Shown here piece by piece: positions 26,622-37,046 of a DNA stretch of 64,000 nt. Position 1 is the first letter of the stretch. Each line of letters starts with the position of its first letter. Below the pieces are notes generated by a model. That model had not been told where the DNA came from and did not search any database. It saw only the letters and a list, made by a program, of their open reading frames with translations. The DNA lies in assembly GCA_017303505.1 (NCBI GenBank), contig JAFLCP010000014.1, forward strand, positions 1-64,000, read 5' to 3'. Source of the DNA: Planctomycetota bacterium. GTDB taxonomy: Bacteria; Planctomycetota; Planctomycetia; Pirellulales; Pirellulaceae. Position numbers and translations under genes: made by a program.

Positions 26622-26659
26622 AAAAAAGCCGATGAGAAACTTCTTTCCCATCGGCTTTT
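26622..26659 (-). terminator. Intrinsic terminator of the giant repeat gene
   Basis: AAAAGCCGATG at 26624-26634 pairs perfectly with CATCGGCTTTT at 26649-26659 around a 14-base loop. Read on the minus strand the stem ends in six T's. It lies 33-70 bp past the stop of the giant gene and may also work for the oxidoreductase on the other strand, where only four T's follow. Confidence 0.8.
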
Positions 26660-26691
26660 GGGGGTAAAGCGTTAGATTTAACTTGCGAACA

Positions 26692-29600
26692 TTACACCAT
26701 GGTCGCAACCTGAACCGCACTTCCGCTGCTCACTCCGTCTGTAGTGACTACTGCGGTCAACAATCCAGCACTAAGCGGATTGGTCGAGAAGGTCACTACC
26801 AAACTGGTGGCTGTCGCAGAGGTCACAGTACCAACAGCACCGTTATTGAAGGTGACGGTGTTGTTGCCAGCTGTCGTGCTGAAGCCGAAACCGTTGATGG
26901 TCACGGTCGTCGCATTTAATGCCAAGTTGTTGGTTCTGGCCGTAACCACAGGTCGTACTTCTGCCACTTGTACGGCTGAACCACTATTCACTCCATTGGT
27001 CGTAACGACGGCTGTTAAGGAACCAGCAACCGCTGGCTTGGCCGAGAACAACACCGTTAACGAGGTTGATGTCGAAGCTGTCACAGCTCCTACAACGCCG
27101 TTGTTGAATACTACGGTGTTGTTACCAGGCGTTGAACTAAAACCAGTACCGGTGATCGTCATCGAACTGGAATTCGCATTTAAGCTCGCCGTGGAGTTGG
27201 TGACTGAAACGGGAACTGTAGCAACCTGAACGGCCGCGCCGCTACTGGTACCGTTGGTGGTAACTACCGCTGTTAGATTACCCGCAGAAGGTTTGGTCGA
27301 GAACGTTACAGTCAAGGACGTTTCCGTCGCAGCGGTCACGGTGCCAATTGCACCGTTGTTAAACAACACTCTGTTATTGGCAGCAGTCGTGCTAAAGCCA
27401 GTGCCCGCAATCGTGACAGTGGTAGCTGAATTCGACAAGCTGCTGTTATCGCTCGTCACCGATGGTGTAACTCGAGCAACTTGAATTGCCGCACCACTGC
27501 TGATGCTGTCCGTTGTTACAACCGCTGTCAAAACACCGGCAGCAGGTGTCGTCGAGAAAGTGACCGTCAGCGATGTTGCAGTCGAAGCGGTCACTGTACC
27601 TACGGCACCACTACTAAACACGACAGTATTGTTGCCAGGTGTCGTACTGAACCCGGCCCCCGTAATCGTGATCGTCGTCGCAGTGGAGGATAAAGTTGAC
27701 GTAACGCGTGTGACAGCGGGGCTAACGGTGGCAACTTGTACCGCCGAGCCACTGCTGTTGGAGTTTGTCGTAACAACTGCAGTCAAGTTACCTAAGCCAG
27801 TGGGCTTGGTACCAAATGTCACCGTCAAACTGGTTGCAGTCGCTGAGGTAACAGTACCGACAGCGCCATTATTGAACACAACGGTATTGTTTGCCGCAGT
27901 TGGGCTGAATCCAAAACCGCTTATCACAATTCCGTTTGCGTTGATGGCCAAGCCCGTGGTACGGCTGGTAACAACGGGGATCACCGTCGCCACTTGCACC
28001 GCAGAGCCGCTAGTTACACCACCTGATGTCACGATGGCCGTCAAGCTACCCGCTGTAGTGGGCTTCGTTGTGAATGTCACGGTCAACGTCGTTGATGTTG
28101 CAGCGGTAACTGTTCCGACCGCTCCATTGTTGAAAGACACGGTGTTGTTCGCAGCTGTTGTACTAAAGCCAGTTCCAGTGATTGTCACCGTAGATGCGTT
28201 AGCGGCCAAGTTCGATGTCGAACTAGTTACGGTCGGTGTCAAAGTCGCAACTTGAACTGGCGAACCACTGCTTACGCTCTTCGTTGTTACGATCGCCGTT
28301 AACCGACCAGCGGTTGGGACCGTGGAGAACGATATCGACAATGACGTTGCAGTTGCCGAAGTTACCGTACCAACGGCACCGTTGCTGAAGACCACTGTGT
28401 TTTCATTGGCAGTGGTGCTGAAGCCAGTACCCGCAATGGTCATCGTGGTTGCACCAAGTGCCAAGCTGGTCGAGCTTTGTGTGACCACAGGTCGCACCAC
28501 GGCAACTTGAACCGCTGTACCACTGCTTTGAGAATTCGTGGTGACGGAAGCAGTAAGGTTACCAGCTACCGTTGGTTTCGTACTGAAGGTCACCGTCAAG
28601 CTAGTTGTTGTAGCGGAGGTCACGGTACCGACTGCACCGTTATTAAAGGTAACGGTGTTGTTGGCTGCGACGGAACTGAACCCAACCCCAGTGATAACGA
28701 CTGTGTTAGCCGTGATCGCCTGGGCTGTTGTAGCGCTGTTTACGGTAGGAACCACCGTTGCAACTTGAACCGCTGCACCACTCGACTTACTGTTGGTCGT
28801 CACAATTGCCGTTAAGTTGCCAACACTGGTAGGACGGGTCGACAACACCAGGGTTAAGGATGTAGTCGTCGCTGAAGAAACTCGAGCCACAGCCCCGTTC
28901 GACAAACGCACCGTGTTATTTGCGGCAATAGTATCGAAGCCGAAACCATTAATGGTTAATGCCGTTGACGATGCACCTTGAGCCGTTGTCGCACTGGTAA
29001 CGACAGGAATCACGCTTGCGACTTGCACCGCAGATCCACTGCTTACACCATTTACGGCCACCGTAGCTGTCATGTTCCCAGCTTTAGGAGCGGTGGAGAA
29101 AGTAACCGTCAGCGATGTAGAAGTTGCCGAAGTCACAGTACCAACCGCACCGTTGCTGAAAGTCACAACGTTTTCAGCGGCTGTCGTACTGAAGTTCGTA
29201 CCGGCAATCGTAATCGTAGCTGCATTAGCAGCTAAGTTAGCACTGCTTGAGGTCACAGTAGGAGCCGTTCCGTTCGAAACTACGTTGGCTACTTTAACCG
29301 CCGTTCCACTTGAACGAGAGTTAGTCGTTACCGATGCATTGAGGACACCAACGGCCGTAGGCTTCGTGGTCATTGTAATCGTAAGTTCAGTAGCAGTAGC
29401 AGCTGCGACAGTACCAACGGGTCCACCCGCGAAGGTAACGGTGTTATTGGTGCGAACTGGATCGAATCCAAAACCGCTGATGACCAAGGTTGTACCGTTC
29501 AGAGCCAAATTTGTTTCTGAAGCGGTTACTACTGGCTTAACGGAAGCAACTTGTACCGATGAAGCAGAAGCAACACCCTTGGTCGTTACGATGGCGGTCA

Positions 29601-32600
29601 ATGAACCGGCCCAAGGCTTTTTCGAGAAGCTTACAGTCAACGATGTCGCGGTTGCGGCGGTAACTGTTCCGAGGGCACCGTTGCTAAATGTGACTGTGTT
29701 GTCAGCTGGCGTGGTACTAAAACCATTGCCCGTAATTGTCACCGTAGAAGCTGTTGCCAAGATTTCCGTGGTGGTTTGTGTCACTGTTGGCCGAACCGTC
29801 GCAATTTGAACTGCGGAACCATTCGAGAACGAGTTCACCGATACCGTTGCCGTCAAAGCACCAGCACCAGGATTCGTAGAGAATGTTACCGTCAATGCAG
29901 TTGCTGTCGCTGCAGTGACTGTGCCAACAGCTCCGTTATTGAATGTGACGGTGTTATTGCCAGGAGTGGTGCTAAAGCCAAAACCGTTAATCGTGACCGT
30001 CGTCGCATTGATAGCGAGGTTTGCTGTAGAGGACGTTACCGTTGGACCAACAGTAGCAACTTGTACTGCCGAACCTGAGGTGACACTGTTGCTAGTCACG
30101 ATGGCGGTCAAGCTTCCCATCGAAGTCGGCTTGGTCGAGAAAGTGACAATGAGTGAAGTAGCGGTCGCCGTAGTAACTGTACCAACGGCACCATTGTTAA
30201 AGGTAACAGTGTTATTGGCGGCGACAGTGTCAAAACCAGTACCGGCGATGGTAATAGTCGAAGCGTTCGCGCCTAAGGCTGCAGTGCTATTGGTCACAAC
30301 TGGAGCTACAGTAGCAACTTGCACGGCCGATCCGTTGGCCACACCGTTGACGCTCACTTGTGCCGTCAAGTTACCAGCTTTAGGCTTGGTCGAATAGGTT
30401 ACAGTCAACATGGTTGCAGTGGCACTTGTTACCGTACCTACTGCTCCGCTGCTTAGAGTCACTGTGTTATTCGAGGCTGTTGTGTCAAAACCGAAACCAT
30501 AGATCAAAAGTGTCGTATCACTTGCAGCCCGAGATGTTGTGCTGCTGGTGACAACAGGAATCGAATTGGAAACCTGAACCGCACTGCCACTGGTTTGACC
30601 ACTGGTTGTGACAACCGCAGTCAAACTGCCAACGGTGGTTGGTTTCACCGACAAAGTCACCGTGAGGGCAGTGGCTGTGGCTGTCGTAACAGTACCGACA
30701 GCGCCATTATTGAACGTAACAGTGTTCTGAGATGCAGTAGTACTGAAGCCAAAGCCATTGATCGTAACGGTATCTGCGTTGATACCCTGCGAAGTGGAGT
30801 TAGCCGTAACAACAGGCTTAACACTCGCTACTTGAACAGCCGAGCCACTGCTCATTGAATTGCTCGTAACAATCGCCGTTAAATCACCCACTGAAGCTGG
30901 AGCAGTGGAAAGCGTAACCGTTAAGGTTGTGGCAGTGGCGGCTGTTACAGTGCCTACGGCGCTGTTATTAAATACAACGGTGTTATTGCCGGCTGTTGGA
31001 CTAAAACCAAAACCGCTGATGGTAACCGTTGTGCCGTTGATCGCTAAACTCGTGGTGGCACTGGTGACAACGGGTGCGACTGTCGCAACTTGGACTGCCG
31101 TTCCGCTATCAACACTATTGGTTGTCACAATTGCGGTTAAACTTCCCGCACTCGTAGGTTTGGTGCTAAACGTTACGGTGATGGCTGTCGCTGTTGCAGC
31201 AGTGACGCTACCGACAGCTCCATTGTTGAAGACCACCGTATTGTTACCCGGTGTCGTATCGAAACCGGTACCATTGATAACCACAGTTGAAGCATCTGCG
31301 GCTAGCGTCAAGCCCGCATTGGCGTTAACTACTGGCGTGATATTGGCAATTTGCACCGCCGAACCGCTGTTATGACCACCGACAGTAACGATAGCTGTCA
31401 GCGAACCACCCGCGGCCGGTTTTGTCGAGAAGGTTACCGTCAAACTGGTTGCTGAAGCCGATGTTACCGTACCGACTGCACTATTGTTTAACGTGACAGT
31501 GTTCTGTCCAGCTGTCGGCGAGAAACCGAAACCGTTGATAGTCACGGTAGTTGCGTTGGCAGCAACGCTTGTTGTAGCACTGGTCACCACTGGCACCACG
31601 GTTGCCACTTGAACGGCTGCTCCGCTGCTTACAGAGTTGGTCGATACGACAGCGGTGAGTTGACCCGCCGTTGTCGGTTTCGTTGAGAAGGTGACCGTTA
31701 ACGATGTAGCTGTGGCAGTGGTCACTGTTCCGACGGCACCATTGTTGAAAGTTACCGTATTATCACCCGCTGTTGTGCTAAAACCGAAGCCATTAATCGT
31801 GATTGTGTCAGCATTCGCGGCCAAGTTCGACGAACTGCTGGTCACTACAGGTACAACAGTGGCGACTTGTACGGCTGAACTGCTGCTGACGCTATTGTTG
31901 GTAACAATTGCCGTCAAGCTGCCTGCCGTCGTCGGCGAGGTTGATAAGCTAACCGTTAGCGACGTCGACGTCGCGGCAGTGACGGTCCCCACAGCTCCAT
32001 TATTGAAGGTAACTGTGTTGTCGCCCGGCGTTGTATCAAAAGCATAACCTTGGATCGTAATACTCGTAGCGTTGGCGGCTAGATTATCGGTAACTGCGGT
32101 AACCACAGGCACGATGTTTCCGACTTGAACTGCTGAACCGCTGCTGAGCGCGTTCGAAGTGACACTCGCGGTGATGCTACCGACGGTATCAGGTTGCGTT
32201 GAAAAGGTTACTGTTAGCGCTGTGTTGGTCGCACTGGTGATAGTACCGACAGCTCCGTTGCTCAACGTGACCGAGTTATCTGCTGGGGTCGCACTAAAAC
32301 CAAACCCGTTAATAACCAATGTGGAAGCGTTTGCATTCACATCGGCTGTACTGCTGGTTACGACCGGCTTCACTGTAGCAACCTTCACAGGTGCACCGCT
32401 GCTGGCACTGTTCGAAGTAACGACGATGTTTAAGTCGCCAGCGGCTTCCGGCTTGGTTGAGAATGTCACCGTCAGCGAAGTGGCTGTTGCGGCTGTCACC
32501 GCTCCGACGGCTCCATTGTCAAAGGTGACGGTTGTGTTGGCGGTGTTGGTATCGAAACCGAAACCATTAATCGTGATGGTATCTGCGTTGGCGAGCAGAT

Positions 32601-35600
32601 CACTGTTGCTACTGGTAACAACAGGGACAACCGTAGCAACTTGAACCGCAGAGCCACTGTCGATTCCATTAACACTCACGATGGCAGTTAAACTACCAGC
32701 GGTCGTGGGAGGAGTATCCAACGTAACGGTTAAGCTGGTTGCTGTTGCCGACGCAACGGTGCCTTCGGCGCCATTATTGAAGGTAACTTCATTGTTTCCA
32801 GCGGTTGGATCAAAGCCTTGTCCAATGATGATCACGGTAGAAGCATTGGCGGCGATCTGATTGCCAGAGTTCGCAGTAACAACAGGGGATAGCGTTCCCA
32901 CTTCAACAGCCGAACCACTGTTTTCTCCATTGGACGTTACGATGGCTGTCAAGCTTCCAGCTGTGGTTGGCTTCTTAGAGAAGGTAACGGTAAGTGATGT
33001 GGCAGTTGCGGCTGTCACATTACCGATTGCACCATTATTGAAGACCACTGAGTTGTTCGCTGGTGTTGGATCAAAACCGAAACCGTCAATCACAATGGTG
33101 CTTGCGTTGGCCGCAATCGCATCATCATTGGTGGTTACGATCGGAGTGACCGTGGCGACTTGTACAGGAGCTTGGCTAGCGATGCTATTGGTGGTGACCG
33201 TTGCAGTCAAACTACCCGCAGTGGCTGGTTTGGTTGAAAAAGTCACAACCAGTTGTGTGGCGGTTGCGGCTGTCACAGTTCCAACAGCACCATTGTTGAA
33301 TACGACCGTATTGTTCGCGGCTGTTGGATCGAATCCATAGCCGTCGATAGTCACGCTTGCGGCATCTGCCGACAAGCTAGATGTGCTGCTGGTAACTACC
33401 GGTCGTGCTGTACCAACCTGAACTGCAGAACCGTTATTGATTCCATTGGTGGTTACAATCGCTTTCAAATTACCTGCCGCAGGAGCCGAGCTAAAGTTTA
33501 CTGCTAACAGCGTTGAAGTTGCAGATACAACAGTTCCAGTGGCGCCAGAGTCAAAAACAACCGTGTTGTTACCTGCTGTTGTGTCAAAGCCCACCCCAAC
33601 GATCAAGATCTGCGATGCGTTTGCATTGAGCATCGAGCCAGAGTTGGCAGTTACGACTGGTGATACACCCGCGACTTGCACAGCGGTACCGCTACTGATC
33701 GTATTGGTAGCCACTGAAGCATTAAGTTGTCCCGCCTCGGTTGGCTTGTTGACAAAGGTCACCGTCAACGAGGTCGCAGATGCAGCGGTTACGTTACCTG
33801 TTGCACCGTTATCAAACGTTACGGTGTTATTGCCTGGCGTGGGATCAAAACCATAACCGTTAATGGTGATGGTTGAGGCATTGGCAGTTATAAGATTACT
33901 TGGACTTGGTGTGACCGCCGGAATAACGGTGGCAACTTGAACCGCTGCTCCACTGGCAACCGAGTCTGTAGTCACGATTGAAGTGAGCGAACCAGCCATA
34001 GTTGGCAAAGTGGTTAGCGTTACAATCAATGAGGTTGGAGTTGCAGAGGTTACCGTACCAGCCGCACCATTATTGAACGTAACAACGTTATCAGCGGCTG
34101 TCGTATCAAAACCAAATCCAGCGATGGTTACCGTCGATGCATTGGCCGCCAAATTTGCGGTACTATTGGTAACTACGGGCAGCACGGTTGCCACTTGCAA
34201 AGCTGTACCGCTCGCGACACCGTTGGTCGTAACTATGGCGGTCAATGAACCGGCAGAGGTTGGCTTAACACCAAAAGTCACGGTCAACGATGTACTGGTT
34301 GCTGCGGTTACTGTACCCGTTGCACCATTGTTAAACGTGACAAGGTTATTACCGGGAGTTGTGGAGAAACCATCGCCCGCGATGGTCATTGTCGCGGCAT
34401 TCGCAGCTAGATTGGAAGTCGACGAAGTGACCACAGGCCGAACATTGGCAATTTGCACTGCCGAGCCACTATTCAAGGATCCAATCGTAACGATGGCTGT
34501 CAAGCTGCCAGCCGCCGTGGGATTGGTCGAGAACGTCACAGTCAAGCTGGTTGCTGAAGCTGCAGTCACTGTACCAACGGCACCGTTGTTAAGCGTGACT
34601 GTGTTGTTACCGGGGGTAGTATCAAAACCATAGCCGCTAATGGTCACGGTCGTTGCGTCAACGGCAATAGTCGCAGTGTTGGCAGTTACCACAGGCGTCA
34701 CATTGGCGACCTGAACAGCAGCGCCGCTCGTGACACCATTCGATGTCACCACAGCGGTTAATGAACCGGCTGTTGTGGGCTTGGTCGAGAGAGTTACCGT
34801 CAGCGAAGTCGCCGTTGCTGCAGTAACAGTACCTACCGCACCATTATTGAAACTGACTGAGTTGTTCGCCGCCGTTGGACTGAAGGCGGAACCAGCAATC
34901 GTAATCGTAGATGCGTCTGCCGCCAAGCTAGAAGTACTCGACGTTACCACAGGGCGAATCGAGGCAACCTGAACTGCGGTACCACTGCTAACGCTGTTCG
35001 TTGTAACCACGGCATTGAGTGTACCAGCCACGGTAGGATTGGTACCAAAGGTCACGGTCATGCTCGTGTTGGTAGCAGCGGTAACAGTGCCGACCGCTCC
35101 ATTGTTCATCACCACCAAGTTGTTGCCTGGCGTTGTTCCATCAAAACCAAAACCGGCGATTGTCAGCGTAGCGGCATTGGCAGCTACGGCGGTTGAGCTG
35201 CTCGTGATGACGGGCGTAACAGTGCCGACTTGAACGGCAGAACCGCTACCGACGCTGTTTGTCGTTACCACGGCGGTAAGGTTACCTGCCGTCGCTGGGT
35301 TGGTACTAAATGTAACCGTGAGCGTGGTCGCTGTAGCAGCAGTTACTGTACCAACGGCACTATTGTTTAGAACGACTGTGTTATTGCCCGGAGTGGTACT
35401 AAATCCGAAACCTTGGATTGTCATCGTCGCGGCATTGGCCGCCAATGCTACGGTTCGAGTCGTGACTACAGGTGTTACTGTCGCCACATTAACTGCCGAA
35501 CCATTGCTTACCGAATTCGTCGTTACCTGGGCAGTCAAGTTACCAGCTGCAGTTGGCTTAGTAGTAAACGTGACGTTAAGCGTGGTCGCAGTCGCTGAAG

Positions 35601-36498
35601 TAATTGTTCCAACTGCGCCGTTATTGAACGTGATCGAGTTGTTTGCAGCGTTGATGTCAAAGCCAAAACCGTTGATCGTGATGCTCGAGGCGTTCGCAGC
35701 CAAATTGCTGGTGCTGCTCGTAATCACAGGGGTGACCGTGGCGACTTGGACGGCAGCACCACTGCTATTGACACCGTTGGTAGTGACCAGCGCCGTTAAT
35801 GCTCCAGCGGTCTTCGGCGGTGTAGAGAACGAAACAGTCAAGGAGGTGGCGGTAGAGGCGGTCACCGTACCGACGGCCAGTCCATTGAAATCAACGGTGT
35901 TGTTACCGGGAGTTGTGCTGAAACCAAAACCGTTAATGGTCATGGTGGTTGCGTTGGCAGCCAAGTTGCTCGTGCTGCTAGTGATCACAGGGACCACCGT
36001 TGCAACCTGAACGGGGCTCACGCTGGCAACGCCGTTCGTTGTAACCGTAACATTCAGTGGGCCTGCTGCAGTAGGTGGAGTGGTGATATTAACGGTAAGT
36101 GAGGTATCGGTCGCGGACGTGACAGTACCCGCCGCTCCATTGGTGAAGGTGAGCACGTTGTTGCCAGCCGTCTCATCGAAGCCGTCACCATTAATCGTGA
36201 TTGTGGATGCATTAGCGGCGAGATTCGAAAGGCTAGCAGTAACCTTAGGTACTACGGTCGCAACCTGCACCGCCGAGCCACTGTTTTCTGTCAGCGTTGC
36301 GACAATCGCTGTTAGGGAACCAGCGTCATCTGGAGCTGTCGAAAACTGGACCGTTAACTGAGTAGGGCTGGCGGAAACAACTGTTCCCACGGCACTGTTA
36401 TTAAATGTGACCGTGTTGTTGCTTACAATCGGATCGAAACCAGATCCGGTAATCACAATCGCGGCAACATCGGGATTGATGTTGGCCGTGTTCGCATC
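26692..36498 (-). repeat. 38 tandem coding repeats of about 258 bp
   Basis: The units were counted from the recurring VATVxPVVTSST start. Amino-acid identity between neighbours is high, but the codons chosen differ widely from unit to unit. Length varies by one to three codons at the xAG(x)L position and in a few linkers; unit 29 from the N-terminus has an extra four residues in its linker (VANVVSNGTAPTVT). Confidence 0.85.
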
Positions 36499-36651
36499 AA
36501 CAACAACCGCGAATAAGTCTCTCTCTTCGAGTCGCTCGAAGGCTCGACTGCGAATACGACTCTGGCGTCGCGCCCGTTCCTTCTTTGCCTGCCGGTTGCC
36601 CATAAGCCACGCTATCAGCCGGAAACGACTCCAGATCAGAGACTTTTTCAT
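26692..36651 (-). CDS. Giant TIG/IPT-like tandem-repeat protein with LEPR-XLL-like N-terminus
   Basis: About 3,319 aa from ATG 36651, which has GAGGG about five bases upstream; a TTG at 36693 is less likely. The N-terminus is basic (RQAKKERARRQSRIRSR) and continues into FERLEERDLFAV, a variant of the LEPR-XLL signature seen at the start of giant planctomycete surface proteins. From about residue 52 to the end I count 38 tandem units of 85-88 residues, each close to the pattern TITINGFGFSTTPGNNTVTF, then GAVGTVTAATATSLTVTFST and TAGSLTAIVTTN. This is an immunoglobulin-like TIG/IPT fold. There is no Cys in the repeats, almost no Trp or His, and no C-terminal anchor or catalytic domain. Likely a secreted or surface fibre or adhesin. 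Confidence 0.85.
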   Translation of the reverse strand: MKKSLIWSRFRLIAWLMGNRQAKKERARRQSRIRSRAFERLEERDLFAVVVDANTANINPDVAAIVITGSGFDPIVSNNTVTFNNSAVGTVVSASPTQLTVQFSTAPDDAGSLTAIVATLTENSGSAVQVATVVPKVTASLSNLAANASTITINGDGFDETAGNNVLTFTNGAAGTVTSATDTSLTVNITTPPTAAGPLNVTVTTNGVASVSPVQVATVVPVITSSTSNLAANATTMTINGFGFSTTPGNNTVDFNGLAVGTVTASTATSLTVSFSTPPKTAGALTALVTTNGVNSSGAAVQVATVTPVITSSTSNLAANASSITINGFGFDINAANNSITFNNGAVGTITSATATTLNVTFTTKPTAAGNLTAQVTTNSVSNGSAVNVATVTPVVTTRTVALAANAATMTIQGFGFSTTPGNNTVVLNNSAVGTVTAATATTLTVTFSTNPATAGNLTAVVTTNSVGSGSAVQVGTVTPVITSSSTAVAANAATLTIAGFGFDGTTPGNNLVVMNNGAVGTVTAATNTSMTVTFGTNPTVAGTLNAVVTTNSVSSGTAVQVASIRPVVTSSTSSLAADASTITIAGSAFSPTAANNSVSFNNGAVGTVTAATATSLTVTLSTKPTTAGSLTAVVTSNGVTSGAAVQVANVTPVVTANTATIAVDATTVTISGYGFDTTPGNNTVTLNNGAVGTVTAASATSLTVTFSTNPTAAGSLTAIVTIGSLNSGSAVQIANVRPVVTSSTSNLAANAATMTIAGDGFSTTPGNNLVTFNNGATGTVTAATSTSLTVTFGVKPTSAGSLTAIVTTNGVASGTALQVATVLPVVTNSTANLAANASTVTIAGFGFDTTAADNVVTFNNGAAGTVTSATPTSLIVTLTTLPTMAGSLTSIVTTDSVASGAAVQVATVIPAVTPSPSNLITANASTITINGYGFDPTPGNNTVTFDNGATGNVTAASATSLTVTFVNKPTEAGQLNASVATNTISSGTAVQVAGVSPVVTANSGSMLNANASQILIVGVGFDTTAGNNTVVFDSGATGTVVSATSTLLAVNFSSAPAAGNLKAIVTTNGINNGSAVQVGTARPVVTSSTSSLSADAASVTIDGYGFDPTAANNTVVFNNGAVGTVTAATATQLVVTFSTKPATAGSLTATVTTNSIASQAPVQVATVTPIVTTNDDAIAANASTIVIDGFGFDPTPANNSVVFNNGAIGNVTAATATSLTVTFSKKPTTAGSLTAIVTSNGENSGSAVEVGTLSPVVTANSGNQIAANASTVIIIGQGFDPTAGNNEVTFNNGAEGTVASATATSLTVTLDTPPTTAGSLTAIVSVNGIDSGSAVQVATVVPVVTSSNSDLLANADTITINGFGFDTNTANTTVTFDNGAVGAVTAATATSLTVTFSTKPEAAGDLNIVVTSNSASSGAPVKVATVKPVVTSSTADVNANASTLVINGFGFSATPADNSVTLSNGAVGTITSATNTALTVTFSTQPDTVGSITASVTSNALSSGSAVQVGNIVPVVTAVTDNLAANATSITIQGYAFDTTPGDNTVTFNNGAVGTVTAATSTSLTVSLSTSPTTAGSLTAIVTNNSVSSSSAVQVATVVPVVTSSSSNLAANADTITINGFGFSTTAGDNTVTFNNGAVGTVTTATATSLTVTFSTKPTTAGQLTAVVSTNSVSSGAAVQVATVVPVVTSATTSVAANATTVTINGFGFSPTAGQNTVTLNNSAVGTVTSASATSLTVTFSTKPAAGGSLTAIVTVGGHNSGSAVQIANITPVVNANAGLTLAADASTVVINGTGFDTTPGNNTVVFNNGAVGSVTAATATAITVTFSTKPTSAGSLTAIVTTNSVDSGTAVQVATVAPVVTSATTSLAINGTTVTISGFGFSPTAGNNTVVFNNSAVGTVTAATATTLTVTLSTAPASVGDLTAIVTSNSMSSGSAVQVASVKPVVTANSTSQGINADTVTINGFGFSTTASQNTVTFNNGAVGTVTTATATALTVTLSVKPTTVGSLTAVVTTSGQTSGSAVQVSNSIPVVTSSTTSRAASDTTLLIYGFGFDTTASNNTVTLSSGAVGTVTSATATMLTVTYSTKPKAGNLTAQVSVNGVANGSAVQVATVAPVVTNSTAALGANASTITIAGTGFDTVAANNTVTFNNGAVGTVTTATATSLIVTFSTKPTSMGSLTAIVTSNSVTSGSAVQVATVGPTVTSSTANLAINATTVTINGFGFSTTPGNNTVTFNNGAVGTVTAATATALTVTFSTNPGAGALTATVSVNSFSNGSAVQIATVRPTVTQTTTEILATASTVTITGNGFSTTPADNTVTFSNGALGTVTAATATSLTVSFSKKPWAGSLTAIVTTKGVASASSVQVASVKPVVTASETNLALNGTTLVISGFGFDPVRTNNTVTFAGGPVGTVAAATATELTITMTTKPTAVGVLNASVTTNSRSSGTAVKVANVVSNGTAPTVTSSSANLAANAATITIAGTNFSTTAAENVVTFSNGAVGTVTSATSTSLTVTFSTAPKAGNMTATVAVNGVSSGSAVQVASVIPVVTSATTAQGASSTALTINGFGFDTIAANNTVRLSNGAVARVSSATTTSLTLVLSTRPTSVGNLTAIVTTNSKSSGAAVQVATVVPTVNSATTAQAITANTVVITGVGFSSVAANNTVTFNNGAVGTVTSATTTSLTVTFSTKPTVAGNLTASVTTNSQSSGTAVQVAVVRPVVTQSSTSLALGATTMTIAGTGFSTTANENTVVFSNGAVGTVTSATATSLSISFSTVPTAGRLTAIVTTKSVSSGSPVQVATLTPTVTSSTSNLAANASTVTITGTGFSTTAANNTVSFNNGAVGTVTAATSTTLTVTFTTKPTTAGSLTAIVTSGGVTSGSAVQVATVIPVVTSRTTGLAINANGIVISGFGFSPTAANNTVVFNNGAVGTVTSATATSLTVTFGTKPTGLGNLTAVVTTNSNSSGSAVQVATVSPAVTRVTSTLSSTATTITITGAGFSTTPGNNTVVFSSGAVGTVTASTATSLTVTFSTTPAAGVLTAVVTTDSISSGAAIQVARVTPSVTSDNSSLSNSATTVTIAGTGFSTTAANNRVLFNNGAIGTVTAATETSLTVTFSTKPSAGNLTAVVTTNGTSSGAAVQVATVPVSVTNSTASLNANSSSMTITGTGFSSTPGNNTVVFNNGVVGAVTASTSTSLTVLFSAKPAVAGSLTAVVTTNGVNSGSAVQVAEVRPVVTARTNNLALNATTVTINGFGFSTTAGNNTVTFNNGAVGTVTSATATSLVVTFSTNPLSAGLLTAVVTTDGVSSGSAVQVATMV

Positions 36652-36705
36652 TGCATCCCTCTTACAGGCATATGCCAAAGCTCGCCGTTTCAACCGCGTG
36701 GAACG

Positions 36706-36727
36706 TTAACGCTTCCCTAAGCGTTAA
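36706..36727. promoter_or_regulatory. Perfect palindrome upstream of the giant gene
   Basis: TTAACGCTT at 36706-36714 pairs with AAGCGTTAA at 36719-36727 around CCCT. It lies 55 bp upstream of the ATG at 36651 and could be a protein-binding operator or a leader hairpin. The remaining sequence up to 37046 contains no supported gene; the promoter should be here but I could not pick one with confidence. Confidence 0.4.
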
Positions 36728-37046
36728 AGTTTAACGATCGCGCGGGAATGCGAGTCTGTGTGTACATAGTTCGCAATCATTCGGCGGTGCAAGCGAATTG
36801 CAATAAGAAGATTCTCGACAAATTCCCAAAAACGAAAATGTCAGGAACCGCGCACGGATTGCATAAAGAAAACCGAAAAACAAGTCGGTGATGAATTTGT
36901 CAGACGAGTTTGCGCCACCGTTTCAGTTTAACAATCCATAGTCAAATCGATGTCAGCAATCGAGTTCAGCAGATTTCGACATTTATGGGATATTCCTTCA
37001 GAAAATCCAACCCAAATATCGGCAATTCATTTTCGACGCTGAGCCA

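Noticed and set aside
26744-36361. Many plus-strand open frames of 60-250 codons opposite the giant gene
   Set aside because: They repeat with the same period as the minus-strand units and read as monotonous Val/Thr/Pro strings. They are open only because the coding repeat lacks stop triplets in that antisense frame; no ribosome sites or family features.
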